Assembly (NCBI GenBank): GCA_026120035.1
Contig: JALRME010000026.1
Coordinates: 434,001-498,000, forward strand
DNA: 64,000 bases
Direction of reading: 5' to 3'
Source of the DNA: Coleophoma eucalyptorum
Lineage: Eukaryota; Ascomycota; Leotiomycetes; Helotiales; Dermateaceae
A program made the position numbers and the translations under genes. A model generated the notes under the pieces. It was given only the letters and a program-made list of their open reading frames with translations, was not told where the DNA came from and searched no databases. Of the stretch, positions 10,959 through 22,927 are shown piece after piece. The stretch's first letter is position 1, and the number at the start of each line of letters is the position of its first letter.

Positions 10959-13900
10959 ATGGCCTCCTACAACTCTGCTATGCCTGGAGGTGCTCCTCGA
11001 CCTGCGGTGTATGCACCTCCTATGCCTGCCATGGATCCTGCAGCTCCAGCGGGCACCTTTGCCCCGGGAACGAAGATTCAAGTGGGAAATCATAAGGTTG
11101 TCATTCAGAAGTACTTCTCCGAGGGTGGCTTCGCCCATGTATACTTGGTCAAGATGCCGAAACCTATCGATGGGACAGATATTGCGGTCCTGAAGAGAGT
11201 CGCTGTCCCGGACAAGGAGAATCTGGCCAATATGAGGACAGAGGTGGAAACAATGAAGAAATTGAAGGGTCACCGACCGATTGTGACCTACTACGATTCG
11301 CATGCGTCTCAATTGAAAGGGGGAGGATATGAAGTTTTCCTGCTTATGGAATTCTGCAACGGGGGAGGGCTTATTGATTTCATGAACACGCGCCTGCAGA
11401 ATCGATTGACCGAACCAGAGATTTTAAAGATCTTCTCGGACGTAGCAGAAGGAGTAGCCTGCATGCACTACCTCAAGCCACCGCTTCTACATCGAGATCT
11501 CAAGGTCGAAAACGTCCTCATAACTACCTCAAGTAGTGGCTCCAAGAGATTCAAGCTCTGCGACTTCGGTTCCACCGCACCACCACGGCCTGCCGCGACT
11601 ACAGCAACCGAGTGTAGGTTGATCGAAGACGACGTCCAGAAACATACCACGATGCAGTATAGAAGTCCAGAGATGGTAGACGTGTACAGGAAGCTCCCCA
11701 TAGATGAGAAATCTGACATATGGGCGTTGGGAGTTTTATTATATAAGCTGTGTTACTACACAACACCTTTTGAGGCGCAAGGACAGCTAGCCATCCTGAA
11801 CGCTAGCTTCAAGTTCCCAAGCTATCCAATATTTTCCGATAAGCTTAAGAAACTCATAGGTGCGCTCCGAAATAAATTGAGAAGATTTTATGACTGATCT
11901 GTACAGCTTCTATGTTGAAGGAAAATCCTAAATCCCGGCCGAACATATACCAAGTTTTGCGAGAGGCATGTTTGATGCAGGGAATCCAAGTGCCTATCAA
12001 AGACGTAAGTTAGTTCTAAAATAGTTGGCTCTTTAGCTAATTTGAAAAGATTTATGCAACGAGAACCGAGTCAGAGTCCAGGAGGAATCAACAGTTGCCG
12101 TCTCCAGATGTAGCTTCCCCTCCTCCGGTAGTCGGGGCTGTCTTTTCTCCTCCACCACCGCCACAAAACTTGATTCCAGAGGTGGTTCCTATGCGGAGAG
12201 GAAGGCCAACTGCTAGTACACCAGCACAAGCACCAAAACCTAGCCCTTCGCCCATGCGTGGTGCCACATCCGATCCATTTGCTGCTCTGGATGCAAAATC
12301 TCCTGCTGGTTCAGTGGATGAGATCTCGAGTCGCTTCCCAAGCTTGGATGAATTTTCCTTACTCCACGATCATGGGAGCAAGTTCGAATTTGACAATCCC
12401 TCGCCGGCAGCGATCAAACCTAGAAATATTGACCAGCGCGTCACAGAGAAATTGGCAGATGATGCTTTTGCTCGGAATCCAAAGCCTAGGACGCCTGTAC
12501 CAGGGTCAATGCCACCAGTTAATCCTTCCTCTGGAGTGAGCCGTGCCCAGAAGATCATATCTAGCAATCCCGAATTACAGTCTGTATCTGCCAGCGCAGA
12601 GAAAGTTTATCAACCCATCCCAAGTCGTCCAGGCATGGTCTCAACAGGCACCATGACATCCCCTACTCCACCACCGGCGAACTTGACATCTCCCACATTC
12701 AACCCATATCCTATACATCGATTTCCTGCTGCAAATGACCACCATCGCTCGTCAAGTCTTCCGAGAAGTCAGGAGCCTTCAGTAGCAAAGCTTTCTCAAC
12801 GACCAGATGAGAAGCGATCTTTGAAGCCCACTCCAATACCTCGGACCGCTTCCTTCGAATCCCGCCCTGCACATGTGAGACAATTATCATCTTCTTCGCG
12901 GCCTTCGCTGGAAGGAGGTAGACCAGGAAATGACCTGGAACCTATTTCTAGGACAAAATCCAGTAATGCTTCTCGATCTCGACCATCGAGCACGTATTTG
13001 GAATCAAACATGGATTTCCTGCGAGAAAAGGAGGCCTCCAAACGCCCATCACTTGATCAGTCACGCCCTTCATATTCCAAAGAAACTGCCATAGCCGACG
13101 ATGTAGCCGACGATGAAACCAACATCGAGTCAAATGTAGACTTCCTCCAAACTATGGAGGCTAAACGGCGCAGTAGTAATGCGAAGAAAGAGAAACGCTC
13201 TAGCTTGCCATCCTTATCAGGAACGAAGAATCTCTTAGCAGGGAAGTTTGGCGATGCGTTCAAGCGCTTCGAGAATAATGCCAGTGCTCCACCTGGACCA
13301 CGAACACCAAGCCCTTTGCAAGAGATGGGACGGAGAGACCTGACGCCTATTGCAGGCTCCGAAGCAACCGACGGACGAAGTGACGACGGTAACGTTCTGG
13401 AAGATGCCGATAACTTACCACCTGAGCAACGGCGTGAACTCGAACGACGAAGACTATCCATGGAGGAGAAGAGAGTTGCAAATGCGGCAGCAGAATACCG
13501 CAAACGACTTGCAGATCGAGATGCAGGAACAGCACCTAGAAGTATCGGAGGTGTATCAAGGGCAGCAAGCATCCAACACAAGGTCAAAAACCTCCTCCAG
13601 GAAAATCAAAGCCCTTCATCACCCAAGAAGACTGCAGAAGGTTATGGGAAATACACTGACAGTGCACCCTCCTTACAGGCTAGTCACTACGAAAGACAGC
13701 CTCCGAGCCAAAACCCTTACATGAAACCATCCGTTCTCCGAAAGCCTCTCAGTACGGCCAATATGATACATTCACAATCTGCCTCAGTTGGCGGAGATCT
13801 TGAATATTCTAAAACACGCTCTCAAGCACCTATTTCTTCGCCAGCAGTCATCAACAAAACCGGATCTGCGCGACCGAATGCGCCCCCAAAACCCATGCAT

Positions 13901-14140
13901 CTCAACAGTGTAAGCACCGGTCCTCGATCGCACATGTCCAGCTCGCCGCCCAAACCTATTTCTTTGCCTTCTCGACCGATTCAAGCGCACCCCGACATGA
14001 CGATGCAGGAAAAAGAAGACTATGTTGCAGACTTCAGCAAGAGATTTCCGAGCCTGTCGGGCATTGAGATGGTGGAAACTAATATTGATATCCCTGTGGA
14101 AAGAGTGGATGAGCAGGGAAGAAGATCAAGAGAAGTGTAG
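10959..14140 (+). CDS. ARK1: Ark1/Prk1/Akl1-family (NAK) serine/threonine kinase
   Basis: This family phosphorylates endocytic coat proteins at cortical actin patches to drive coat disassembly. Three exons: 10959-11859, 11907-12004 and 12050-14140; phases agree at both joins and the product is 1,029 aa. The kinase domain spans roughly residues 40-335: glycine loop FSEGGFAHVYLV, catalytic-loop HRDLKVENVL near 178, CDFGS near 200, and YRSPEM in place of APE. The mode of ending the domain (ENPKSRPNIYQVL encoded by exon 2) is typical of the family. The C-terminal 690 residues are low complexity, rich in Ser and Pro, with poly-Pro runs (PPPPP) that could bind SH3 domains and two short repeated ESNxDFLxxxEA motifs near residues 645 and 690. 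The ATG at 10959 is the first in frame. The single gene may cover the roles of several yeast paralogues. Confidence 0.92.
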
Positions 14141-14618
14141 ATTATGGATGGGCATGGCTGTGGGCTATTGATGAGTACCGAGGTACCTCATAGGAGTAGT
14201 AATTCGTTGTGCATAGATGGATGAAAAGCGTAGCTTGTCAGAGGAATGCATGAGTCAAGACTTCTTCCGATCATTTTTGGCTTGGCTTGATATCAGTAAC
14301 ATAAGATATAAGTAGAATAGGAGTACCTCTACTTGTAGAGATCTAATGATCTTGATTTCATGGTATCACGCACAAAGTTGTGAATCTGTTTTGCAGGATG
14401 GGATGGAGAAAGGTGATTGCTTTCATTTTCAGCATGTTTTCTCCCCTTTCTTCCCTTCTGATAAACATGCGTATATGTATAACAACGAAACCGCGGACCA
14501 GACTCAGGAAACGCCATGCTCAGAAAATGCAAGAACGAACACCAACGAAGAAAGTAGCTTGCAATGCCAGAAAGAAACTAGAAGGGAATAAGAGGTACAA
14601 TTTTAGCCATGCAAAGGT
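14141..14618. other. Intergenic, convergent gene ends
   Basis: This separates the convergent kinase and Pff1 genes and should contain their 3' UTRs. I see no gene or repeat. Confidence 0.5.
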
Positions 14619-17600
14619 TTAGATGACGAAAGGCTTACTGCCTTCCACCAACCCATCCATAGTCTTGACAATACTCGACCAGGGCGGGATAAATTTCTTC
14701 GCTTCATCAAGGGCCGGAATGGCAGTAGGGTTGTTAAAATCACTCCAAAGACAGACGACTTTACCCTCCATGCCTTCGTCACCAGGCTGCTTGCCTTCGC
14801 TTACAGCCCATTCGACATCAACGATCCATTCGTGATCCCAATCTCGTGACCAGAGTTTGATCTGGTCAGATCCAGACTCGGGGACATCATCGCCGCCAAA
14901 TTTACCATGGCTGGCTGCGCCATGGACTTGGAAGGCTTTGAAAGGCGTGGTGAAGCGAATTAAGCATGCTCGTGTCTCAAGGCCCGAGATGTGGAAACGA
15001 GCCTTGTTTTCTTTGGGCGTACGGGTTACGTTGTACGTAAGCCAATCTCTGTAGCCCTTCTCCGGCGGGGCCCCAGTTGGTGTGTTGCCGATTACATTTG
15101 GTGCTAGGCCTTCGTATGAACAGAAACTGAGACCGTCTTTGACATTGGCTCGTGTTGCACAGGAAATTTCTTGTCCAGTTGCGCTTGGAATGTGGGAGAC
15201 TAGTTCGCGAATGTAGCTTTCGATACCGGCAAATTCGACATGGTTGATACCAGTTTCAAGGTCAACCCTTTGTTGGAAGTAAGCTTTGTAGCGGTTCGCT
15301 GGAGAAAATGGGAAGGCAACAAGGTTGTAGATCAACGTGCCAACAAAGATCAAAAAGAGGAACGCTGGGATGTGATGCGTTATACGATGCATGAAAGGTG
15401 TCACCGGAAGGATTAACAACACCGAGAGAAGCGCAACCACGATATATGGCAACAACAGAGGGCTACCATCAGTTCCGGTCTGGTCGAGGGCAGTGACTAT
15501 CAAAAGACCCACCTGACCCAACACAATGAGCACGAATGGTCCCATCAGGAAGAACTGCAGGACCCAGGTCCAAGCAGGGAGTTTTGCGGACCACGCCTGC
15601 TCACCACCGAATGGAAGGTGTTTCTCATTTCCGTTCCCATGCGAATGATCCAACTCACTTGTAGCAGCTGTTGGCCTTCGATATCTATCAGCGAATGTGG
15701 TTCCCAGAGATCTTCGATGCTCGCCATCGCCAACTAGTGGTGTCGTCTCGGTAGCATCTTCATGATCGTCTCCATTCGCTGGCGATAACAGCGCATCGCC
15801 ATGAGGCAAAGCATCAATTCCTTCTTGGGTCTCGGTATCCTCGCGAGCAATTTCAGCAACAGCAGACTTAGTTGGCAAAGCAAACATCTCAAGAAGGCCA
15901 ATGAGAGCTGCCAGAAAGATTGCGGACTGATAGATCACAAACAAATAGCCACTGCTAATCTTGAAGCGATCTTCATAGACAGTCGCAACAACAAGTAATC
16001 CCCAACTGATCACAAACATCCACATCAGAGCATATTCTCGGTGAAGTGCTGATGGCCTGACGAAGTTGCAGCCAGCCATAAGAAACCAGAAGGAAATGTA
16101 GAATAAGCTCAGCGACATTGCCCATACTGAGTACGAGGACGAGAAGATGATTAGAGGGTTAAACTTGCGAATTAGAAAAGCAGCTCCAACGGTGAGGGCA
16201 GAACAAGTAATCAATGTGATAGGAAATCTGAAAGCGCCTTTCCAACCTCCCAATGGAATCGGGTCTTCTCCAGCTACACCAGGTTTAATTGAAGCAGAGA
16301 ACAAGTAGTATTTCCCTTGTCTTGCCAAGATATATGAGACAAGTATAAGGATCAAGGGAGATGCAATCAGCAACGATAGAGACCAAGCAAAGAGTGTTCG
16401 GAGGCGGAACACGGCGAGTGCTGCACCGAAGAGGTCGAAGAAAACCACGTCGCTTCCTTTGCCATTTTGGACTTTGCCTTCAGCATTGTCGCCTCGTGGA
16501 CCCTCAAAAGTACTGCTTGTATCGGAAGACAAGGATTCCACGGTTGCTATGGAAGCTGAAAGCATATGCCACAAAGAGTCCTTCGAGGTGTACTTTGTGC
16601 TATCCTGATTCGTATGGTACTGAGATCTTGGTTCCCAGAAAGCAACGTCAAGACCGCGATACCCTTCCGCACGGAAGATAACATAGTCTGTTTCGCTTCT
16701 GACAAAACCTAAGGAGAAACCATCGGAGCTCAAGACGGTTCCAAAGGGATGAGGTGCTTTGCCATAAGCACGAGTAACTTCGGTATCCGTACTTCTAAAC
16801 AAAGTGGCTCTACCTCCAGCTCCAGCTCCTTCGAGGTTGAGAAATGTATGAACGAAGGACGCCATTGGGTGTGAAAGGAAGGCTTTGGCTCCATATAGAC
16901 CATCTTCTTCGCCATTGTTAAGCAGTAGTACAATACCTTTCTTGGGAGTGTGCGATGCATGACTGAAATACTTGAGTAATTGCAGCACAGTAATCACGCC
17001 GGCTCCGTCATCCGTGGCTCCAAATCCAGTAGAAACACTATCAAAATGTGCGTTGACCATGACACCTCCCTTTCCATGTGTTTCATCTGTAGATAGAGCC
17101 TTTGAGTTCCACCAATCGCCCTCCTCGTCCTCTGAGCCTCGGATATATACGATAATATTGTTTCCCTCAAAGTAGGTACTGGTCCCTAATCGGCGCCCGG
17201 CCGCAGACTTCGAGGTGAGAGCGTTGCTTGTATAGTTAGAAATCAGATCATTGAAGACAATTGCCACTGGTGCATCGCTCCGTGCTCGAAGTTCTCCGGC
17301 ATCTTTAGTCCCAACAATTACGTCTCCTGCTGGGTCCATAAATGGCAGAATAATAGGTCCAGACTCGAACTCCCCAGCACTTTCAAAGTGCAAGCCCTCG
17401 GCCTTCCATGGTGCATGATTCTCGTCCAGTATTTGGCTTATTCTTTTCAATAACCAATTCCTCACGACATCATTCCTCCTACTGTTGTATGGGTGGTATG
17501 CGCTACTGAGCTCTTGTAAATCAAGCCATGCCTCGGTCAGGTTAATGCCTGGTAGGGGCGTTTCACTCTTCGGTGCAGAGGGGACGGTCTCATGGATAAT

Positions 17601-17690
17601 CAGGAGCGGTATGAAAACGGCGAGGTATATGAAGGTTGTAATGATAGTGACAGGTTTCGGGGTAAAACTGAGGGGGTTGGTGACACGCAT
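14619..17690 (-). CDS. PFF1: Vacuolar membrane M28 metalloprotease Pff1
   Basis: Intronless, 1,023 aa; yeast Pff1 (YBR074W) is about 976. A hydrophobic anchor at residues 14-33 is followed by a lumenal M28 (aminopeptidase Y-like) peptidase domain. The two-zinc ligands are recognisable: H215 and D217 in VNAHFDS, D227 in ATDDGAG, the Glu pair E261-E262 in NNGEEDG, E287 in NLEGAGAGG and H359 in QYHTNQDS, so the enzyme looks catalytically intact. About eight further hydrophobic helices follow from residue 430 onward, broken by a polar, acidic loop at roughly 610-690, and the chain ends in a soluble lumenal beta-rich domain. In yeast the family sits in the vacuole membrane; physiological substrates are poorly known. 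The start is the only ATG placing the anchor at the N-terminus. Confidence 0.93.
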   Translation of the reverse strand: MRVTNPLSFTPKPVTIITTFIYLAVFIPLLIIHETVPSAPKSETPLPGINLTEAWLDLQELSSAYHPYNSRRNDVVRNWLLKRISQILDENHAPWKAEGLHFESAGEFESGPIILPFMDPAGDVIVGTKDAGELRARSDAPVAIVFNDLISNYTSNALTSKSAAGRRLGTSTYFEGNNIIVYIRGSEDEEGDWWNSKALSTDETHGKGGVMVNAHFDSVSTGFGATDDGAGVITVLQLLKYFSHASHTPKKGIVLLLNNGEEDGLYGAKAFLSHPMASFVHTFLNLEGAGAGGRATLFRSTDTEVTRAYGKAPHPFGTVLSSDGFSLGFVRSETDYVIFRAEGYRGLDVAFWEPRSQYHTNQDSTKYTSKDSLWHMLSASIATVESLSSDTSSTFEGPRGDNAEGKVQNGKGSDVVFFDLFGAALAVFRLRTLFAWSLSLLIASPLILILVSYILARQGKYYLFSASIKPGVAGEDPIPLGGWKGAFRFPITLITCSALTVGAAFLIRKFNPLIIFSSSYSVWAMSLSLFYISFWFLMAGCNFVRPSALHREYALMWMFVISWGLLVVATVYEDRFKISSGYLFVIYQSAIFLAALIGLLEMFALPTKSAVAEIAREDTETQEGIDALPHGDALLSPANGDDHEDATETTPLVGDGEHRRSLGTTFADRYRRPTAATSELDHSHGNGNEKHLPFGGEQAWSAKLPAWTWVLQFFLMGPFVLIVLGQVGLLIVTALDQTGTDGSPLLLPYIVVALLSVLLILPVTPFMHRITHHIPAFLFLIFVGTLIYNLVAFPFSPANRYKAYFQQRVDLETGINHVEFAGIESYIRELVSHIPSATGQEISCATRANVKDGLSFCSYEGLAPNVIGNTPTGAPPEKGYRDWLTYNVTRTPKENKARFHISGLETRACLIRFTTPFKAFQVHGAASHGKFGGDDVPESGSDQIKLWSRDWDHEWIVDVEWAVSEGKQPGDEGMEGKVVCLWSDFNNPTAIPALDEAKKFIPPWSSIVKTMDGLVEGSKPFVI

Positions 17691-18167
17691 GACGGCAAAC
17701 TGAGGAGGGTGGAAGGAGGTGAAAGATGGTAAAATAGCTTGAGCCTACCCACCACGAACCATCAGAAGCTGCCAACTGCAAGAAGGAAGCTTGAGAGGGG
17801 TAGAAGAAAGGTTGTTGGTGAAGAGTGGAGAAGTTACATGGGACTTGACCTTTGCTTGGAAGTGAGGTCATGGTAGCGCGAGAGCTTCAGCACGGGCCGC
17901 TCAAAGCCGAGGATCAACAACATTGCTCCGTATTACAGGACTTTATCCTCGATGATCTCTTCAAGGTTCCAGTGTTCAGATTATCTTCTCCTCTTTACAA
18001 AATTCATTCATTTGAAATTCTATCCGCAACTGAGTTTAATCGAATGTACTTGGCAGTGAAAATGTGACTTTGGTTGACGACGCTTAGATACAAAGATCCG
18101 ACTGAGTAAACGCTCGTAATCTAGATGCCGATGACCAGAGTGACAATCATTAATCATATCTCAAAAC
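17691..18167. other. Intergenic: Pff1 promoter side
   Basis: It lies upstream of Pff1 and downstream of the acyl-CoA synthetase, both on the minus strand. No open frame with coding character and no repeat was found. Confidence 0.5.
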
Positions 18168-19984
18168 TCATGATTCCTCATAGTCTCCCTTAGCCCACTT
18201 TCGGAGGATGTTCTTCTTTACTTTTCCAGTCGAAGTCTTCGGCAGCTCCTTCACAATTTCTACCTCTCTGGGAACCATGAACTTAGAGATGGAGCTCTCG
18301 TGCTTCGCCCAAGCGATGAGATCTTCTCCCTGAAGCGACTTTCCTTCCTTAACCGTGATGTAAGCCTTTGGTCGTTCTCCCCAGTGAGAATCAGGAACAG
18401 ATACGACACCGGCTTCTAAAACATCCGGATGTTGAACCAGCATGGCTTCAAGTGCTACCGATGAGATGTTTTCCCCACCTAGGAAAGTCAGCAAGAATCT
18501 CGACGGAACGTTACGAAGATACTTACCGCTGATAATGATATCCTTTGCACGATCAAGAATCTGTGCACTGCCATCTTCATTCCACACAGCGAGATCCCCA
18601 GAGTGTAACGCACCACCTGCGAAAAGCTTTCTCGTCGCTTCTTTGTCGTCGAGATATTCTTTAGCACAGATATTACCGAAGAAGACTATCTCGCCGATCT
18701 CTTTTCCATCTCGCTTCACATCTTCAAGCACTCCTTCCGGTAAGTCGGGCTTGATAACCCGGAGGGGCAGACCGGTAATGAACCCATGACCTTGGCGGGC
18801 CATGCGTGCATATTTTTCCTTTAGTGGCAGAGTCTCCCATAGAGGCATGTGGTAACCTTTCGTTATGGGTCCATATGTTTCGGTCAAGCCGTAGACGTGC
18901 ACTGGATACAGGTTGAGATCCGACATCTGTTCAAATAAGTGTGCTGTTGGTGGACTGGCAGCTACAGTGACTCGCACTGGGTTCTCTAGTTTTTCTGCTT
19001 CCTTTGCCGCACAGAGCAGAGTGTTTACAGTTGGTGCGGCATTGAAGTGCGTGATCTTCTCTGACTTGAGTAACTTCCATATTAGAGGATAGTCAATCTT
19101 CCGAAGGCAGAAATGGGTGCCTCGGACTGCCGTTACAGCCCATGGGAATGTCCAACCTGTCTGGAATTAGCTTTAGTTTCTCTTTTGCTTGCTCACATAC
19201 CCATTGCATGAAACATAGGCAACGTCCACAGGTAACCACATCTACCCGTGTGGTAGTTCAGACCAGACTCAATAATATTTCCCAGGGCAGCAAGATAGGC
19301 ACCTCGGTGCGTATATACGACACCTTTCGGCTTCGCCGTCGTTCCACTGGTAAACGGAATAGCGATCATAGAATCCTCATCTCGAATTCTCCTACTTTCC
19401 AACCCTTCCCAGCCAGGCCTCCCAGAGTGAATATCAATATTCAAACCCTTCAATATCGCCTCGTCAAACGGCCCACTCAATTCTCCCTCAGTGGCATCAG
19501 TGTCAGGATCAACCACCAAAGGCACATTTGGTTTCTTCTCTCGAAACTGTTTCAATAAAGGCACGAATTCCTCATCAACGAGAATAGCATCGACTTTGGC
19601 AAATTCAAAGATATACGCAATGTCCTCGGTCTTGAGGCGGTAATTCACAGCAACATTCACAGCTCCCGCAGCAGCAATGCCAAAGATACTTTCCAAGAAA
19701 CCAGGCGTGTTGGGCATGAGGATGCCAACTCGCTTCCATCCTTGCGACTGGATGAAGTAGGCTAATCCTCGAGCTCGATCAGCAAAATCTTGATAGCTGC
19801 GTCGCAGGATCTTGCCGTTGGCTGTTTGGTGATAGATGGCTTCTGCGTCCGGCTCGATTTCAGCGGCTCTTTGGAGAAAGAACGTAGGTGAGAGCTGGTT
19901 GATGTGGTTTGCTGTTGCGGGAGTTGGGGGGGAGGTGGTGAAGTGTGAGAACACTGATTGCAACCGTGAAATTGGTGGTGACAT
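18168..19984 (-). CDS. AMP-forming acyl-CoA synthetase (ANL superfamily)
   Basis: It activates a carboxylic acid, probably a fatty acid, with ATP and CoA. Three exons: 19984-19201, 19156-18527 and 18478-18168, giving 574 aa. The signature P-loop FTSGTTAKPKG lies near residue 220, YGLTETYG (A5) in the middle, and SGDLAVWNEDG, DRAKDIIISGGENISS and the C-terminal lysine motif PKTSTGKVKKN complete the set, so it should be active. The second intron is 48 nt, a multiple of three with no stop, and must be removed to restore the conserved IIISG-GENIS junction; an unspliced reading would add 16 residues there. No PTS1 tripeptide is present (the chain ends EES), so peroxisomal import by that route is unlikely. 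Chain-length preference cannot be read from sequence. Confidence 0.9.
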
Positions 19985-21238
19985 GGTGGGTTTTGAAGGC
20001 CTCGGTTTGCAAAGGATGGTATGGGAGTGTTGAGAAATAGTAAGTTACGAAGTACTCAAAGATGCGGGGTTACAAATGCCGACTTAGTACGAGGTAACTC
20101 GGGTATAGACGACCACAGATGTCCGAGTTCAAAGGCAAGGCACAAGAATGAAAGAAGTATAGAGGACAACGCACAGAAGGAACAACATCAAACTAAGTTT
20201 ATACAGAGATCACATTATGCGCGCATACTGTGGAGGCGTGAGGTGAGGTCAGGTAGCATTCACGTTTCGGCTATTGGACGAAGGCAGTCCTGAAGCCCGT
20301 TGAGCCGATCAGTTGCGATTTCGCACAGGTTGGGGATGACCGCGGATCTGGGGAAACCCGAATGTTACCGCACAGTACTTCCGTTGAAGCAGACTGCATC
20401 TTCTCGGTGAGTGGAACAGATTTGATGTCTATAAGATATTTGAGGATTCTACAAAGCAAGATACACTCGGGGATTCTCTCCCTCGTGATTAATATACGAA
20501 CGTAGTCCACTTCCAAATGAGACACCTCATACGAAGTACAATGAAAGACTTTCATGCGATTGCCAGTTTAGAACCCTTCAAGGTGTTGTAAATGGCTTGC
20601 TCGAGACTCAAAGAAACACGGGTTTAGATAGTAAAGTTAACGTGCAAGGACCCGACACTGGCGAAGAACAGGGTCTTTTGACCTTAGTGTATTTCACGTG
20701 TCACTAGTAGGATATTTGTTGTCGGTTGTGTTGAGTCGATTTAGTTGCGCCAAAGTAGGCGACAAACTGTGCAATGCCTCCACACATCAAGTCCTAAGTA
20801 GGCTTCGGCCGAACGACTGGCACACACTGATTTGGTTCGTGGTATCAATTCATATCATATTACTGCCCAAAAACACCAGATAGATTTCGAGACAAGTCTT
20901 GAGTTTGTATAAGGTGGCCATGATCCTTAATAGCCCTTCTTCATCATCACCGTTCGTCAACATCTCTGAGCCCATCACATACTTATTCTAGGATTTCATT
21001 TTCCCTACGAGCATTGCCCAGATGAAGCTATACACAGAAGAGTTTCCCTGCTATATCGCGCTCAATTTTTCCGATGCAGCAACCCTCCCATCCGTTTGTG
21101 TATTGTTGAGAACCAGCCTTGGGTCTTCCCTTTTGGGTCGACAAAGCATTGACGATTGTGAAAAAAGAAAAACAAGAACGACCCGGCCGACCAACCAATC
21201 CCCAAGACATCGCAGAAGTAAACAATCAGATCAGAAGT
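19985..21238. other. Intergenic: synthetase promoter and RPL16 3' side
   Basis: It holds the promoter of the acyl-CoA synthetase and the 3' end of the uL13 gene. Short open frames on both strands look random. No repeat or RNA gene is evident. Confidence 0.5.
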
Positions 21239-22194
21239 CTAGTAACCGTACTCGGCCAATTGCTTCTTGGTCTTCTCGTCGACCTTCGCGCTCTTCTGGG
21301 CGTCAGAGAGTTGTCTTCGTGCAGCCTTCTTGCGGGCGTAGTATGCGGCACCCTTAACCTTTCTTCGCTCCTCGAGTCTAGAAATCCTGTTAGAAAGGCT
21401 CGTCTCCAGCATCTTAATAATACTAACCTGGCGACAACATCTTGGTACTTCCAGCCGACCTCGTGGCTCAGTCTGCCGACTGTGCAGTACTTGCGTCCAG
21501 GCTTCAATCTCAACACTCTCAGGGCCTGGGGAACGACAACGCGCTTGACTTTGTCGTATGGTGGTGGGACACCCTCGAAAACCTTAAGTCTCTCCATAGC
21601 GGCGGCACCACGAGCAGTCTTGTGGGGAATCATGCCACGGACGGTCTTGTAGAAGATTCTTGATGGGGCACGGAAATGGAAAGGACCTGTAGTGAGTTAG
21701 TCACCGGTTCCTACTGTTGAACTTGCGCCAATTCGTAGCTGGAAAGGTCATGATTTACCTCCTCGGGTTGGGTTGTATCTGGTCATCTTTCGGAGGTAGG
21801 CGTGGTACTTTACTATAATTCAATACTTGTCAGTCTGAACCTCCTTTAAAGTCTGCCTACGCGCGCAGGCGGTTTCCTGCTCCCACTTCCCACGTCCACC
21901 TGAGTCTGGGTAGAACATACGCTTCGCACGGAAGAACTCTCCAGAGATGTTCAAGGCCTCCGTTCGGACAACCACGATCTTTTGGCCGTTAAGGAGTTGC
22001 TTGGCCACGGTACTGGCAAGACGACCGAGAAGGTGACCCTTGCCATCGATGGTGATCTATTAAATAAAACCAATTAGCCTTCCCTCCTTCCCAAATCCAA
22101 CTCGCACTGGGAATAATGCTTCAATGTTGATCGCGCCGAGAATGGTATCGCGAAGCGGAATGCGAGGACTTACGACTGGCTCGAAGGTCGACAT
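21239..22194 (-). CDS. RPL16: 60S ribosomal protein uL13 (yeast L16, mammalian L13a)
   Basis: Cytosolic large-subunit ribosomal protein. Five coding exons: 22194-22174, 22056-21921, 21812-21759, 21686-21428 and 21377-21239. All four joins keep phase and the product is 202 aa, the normal family length (199 in yeast). The chain begins [22 protein letters not shown] and contains [19 protein letters not shown] and [17 protein letters not shown], all strongly diagnostic. The C-terminus ends KKQLAEYGY. Introns are 117, 108, 72 and 50 nt; a first exon of only seven codons is usual for fungal ribosomal protein genes. No snoRNA was recognised in the introns by eye. Confidence 0.97.
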
Positions 22195-22927
22195 CCTGTC
22201 CTGCTTCACTGATCGACGAGAAGAAGGTTGTTGTAAGGTCGTCGGTATCCTCTACCTTGGTGATGGTGGAGGTTTGTCGTTGGTCGTGTATGGTCGTCAC
22301 TTCAAGTTGTGAATTTTTGAAATGCCCTTCCACCAAGAGCTAAGCGAATTGTGGGTGAGGCAGGAATTTCTTCCAGAGCCAGGCATCAACTATTTGGTCA
22401 TGTGATTTTACTCGGCTAAACGCAGAGCCGCTTTGTCTGGGTGGGCTCTCTGGTATATTTGTAGTCAGTTAGTTACACAGGCGTATTCTGAGATTACGAG
22501 TCTTCGAAACTCATGCTAACCAAGATTCAGAGTTGGCGAGAGGAGCCGAAACATTACTGTATCTCCAATAATGGCTCATTTCACGGGTGCGGCAATTCAG
22601 CGGCACTGGCTTTCGCATGTCACGGAGTACAACAAGTATGGGCATTTTATGGCTCTAGAAAGACGGGCCTAAAATATTAAGTGGTCAGTGTAGTGCGTTT
22701 GAGCCGGTAATCTGGAGCAGAAAGTATAACATTGTACAAAATAGCAGATTCGCATGACCATTTCGAGTCTTGGACTATTCTAAGATATGCAACCAACGCC
22801 ATTGCTAAGACAATGCGAGAATCTCACACTTTATGTAGTCGCCCGTTCTGGCCTGGATGCCTTCACTGAATCAAACAAATCCATCAACCTCTCCTACCTC
22901 CCATAACCAGCCATTTTATAGCTCCCA
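22195..22927. other. Intergenic: RPL16 promoter side
   Basis: It contains the uL13 promoter and the 3' end of the BAG-domain gene. I could not identify a specific ribosomal-protein promoter element with confidence. No gene is seen. Confidence 0.5.
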
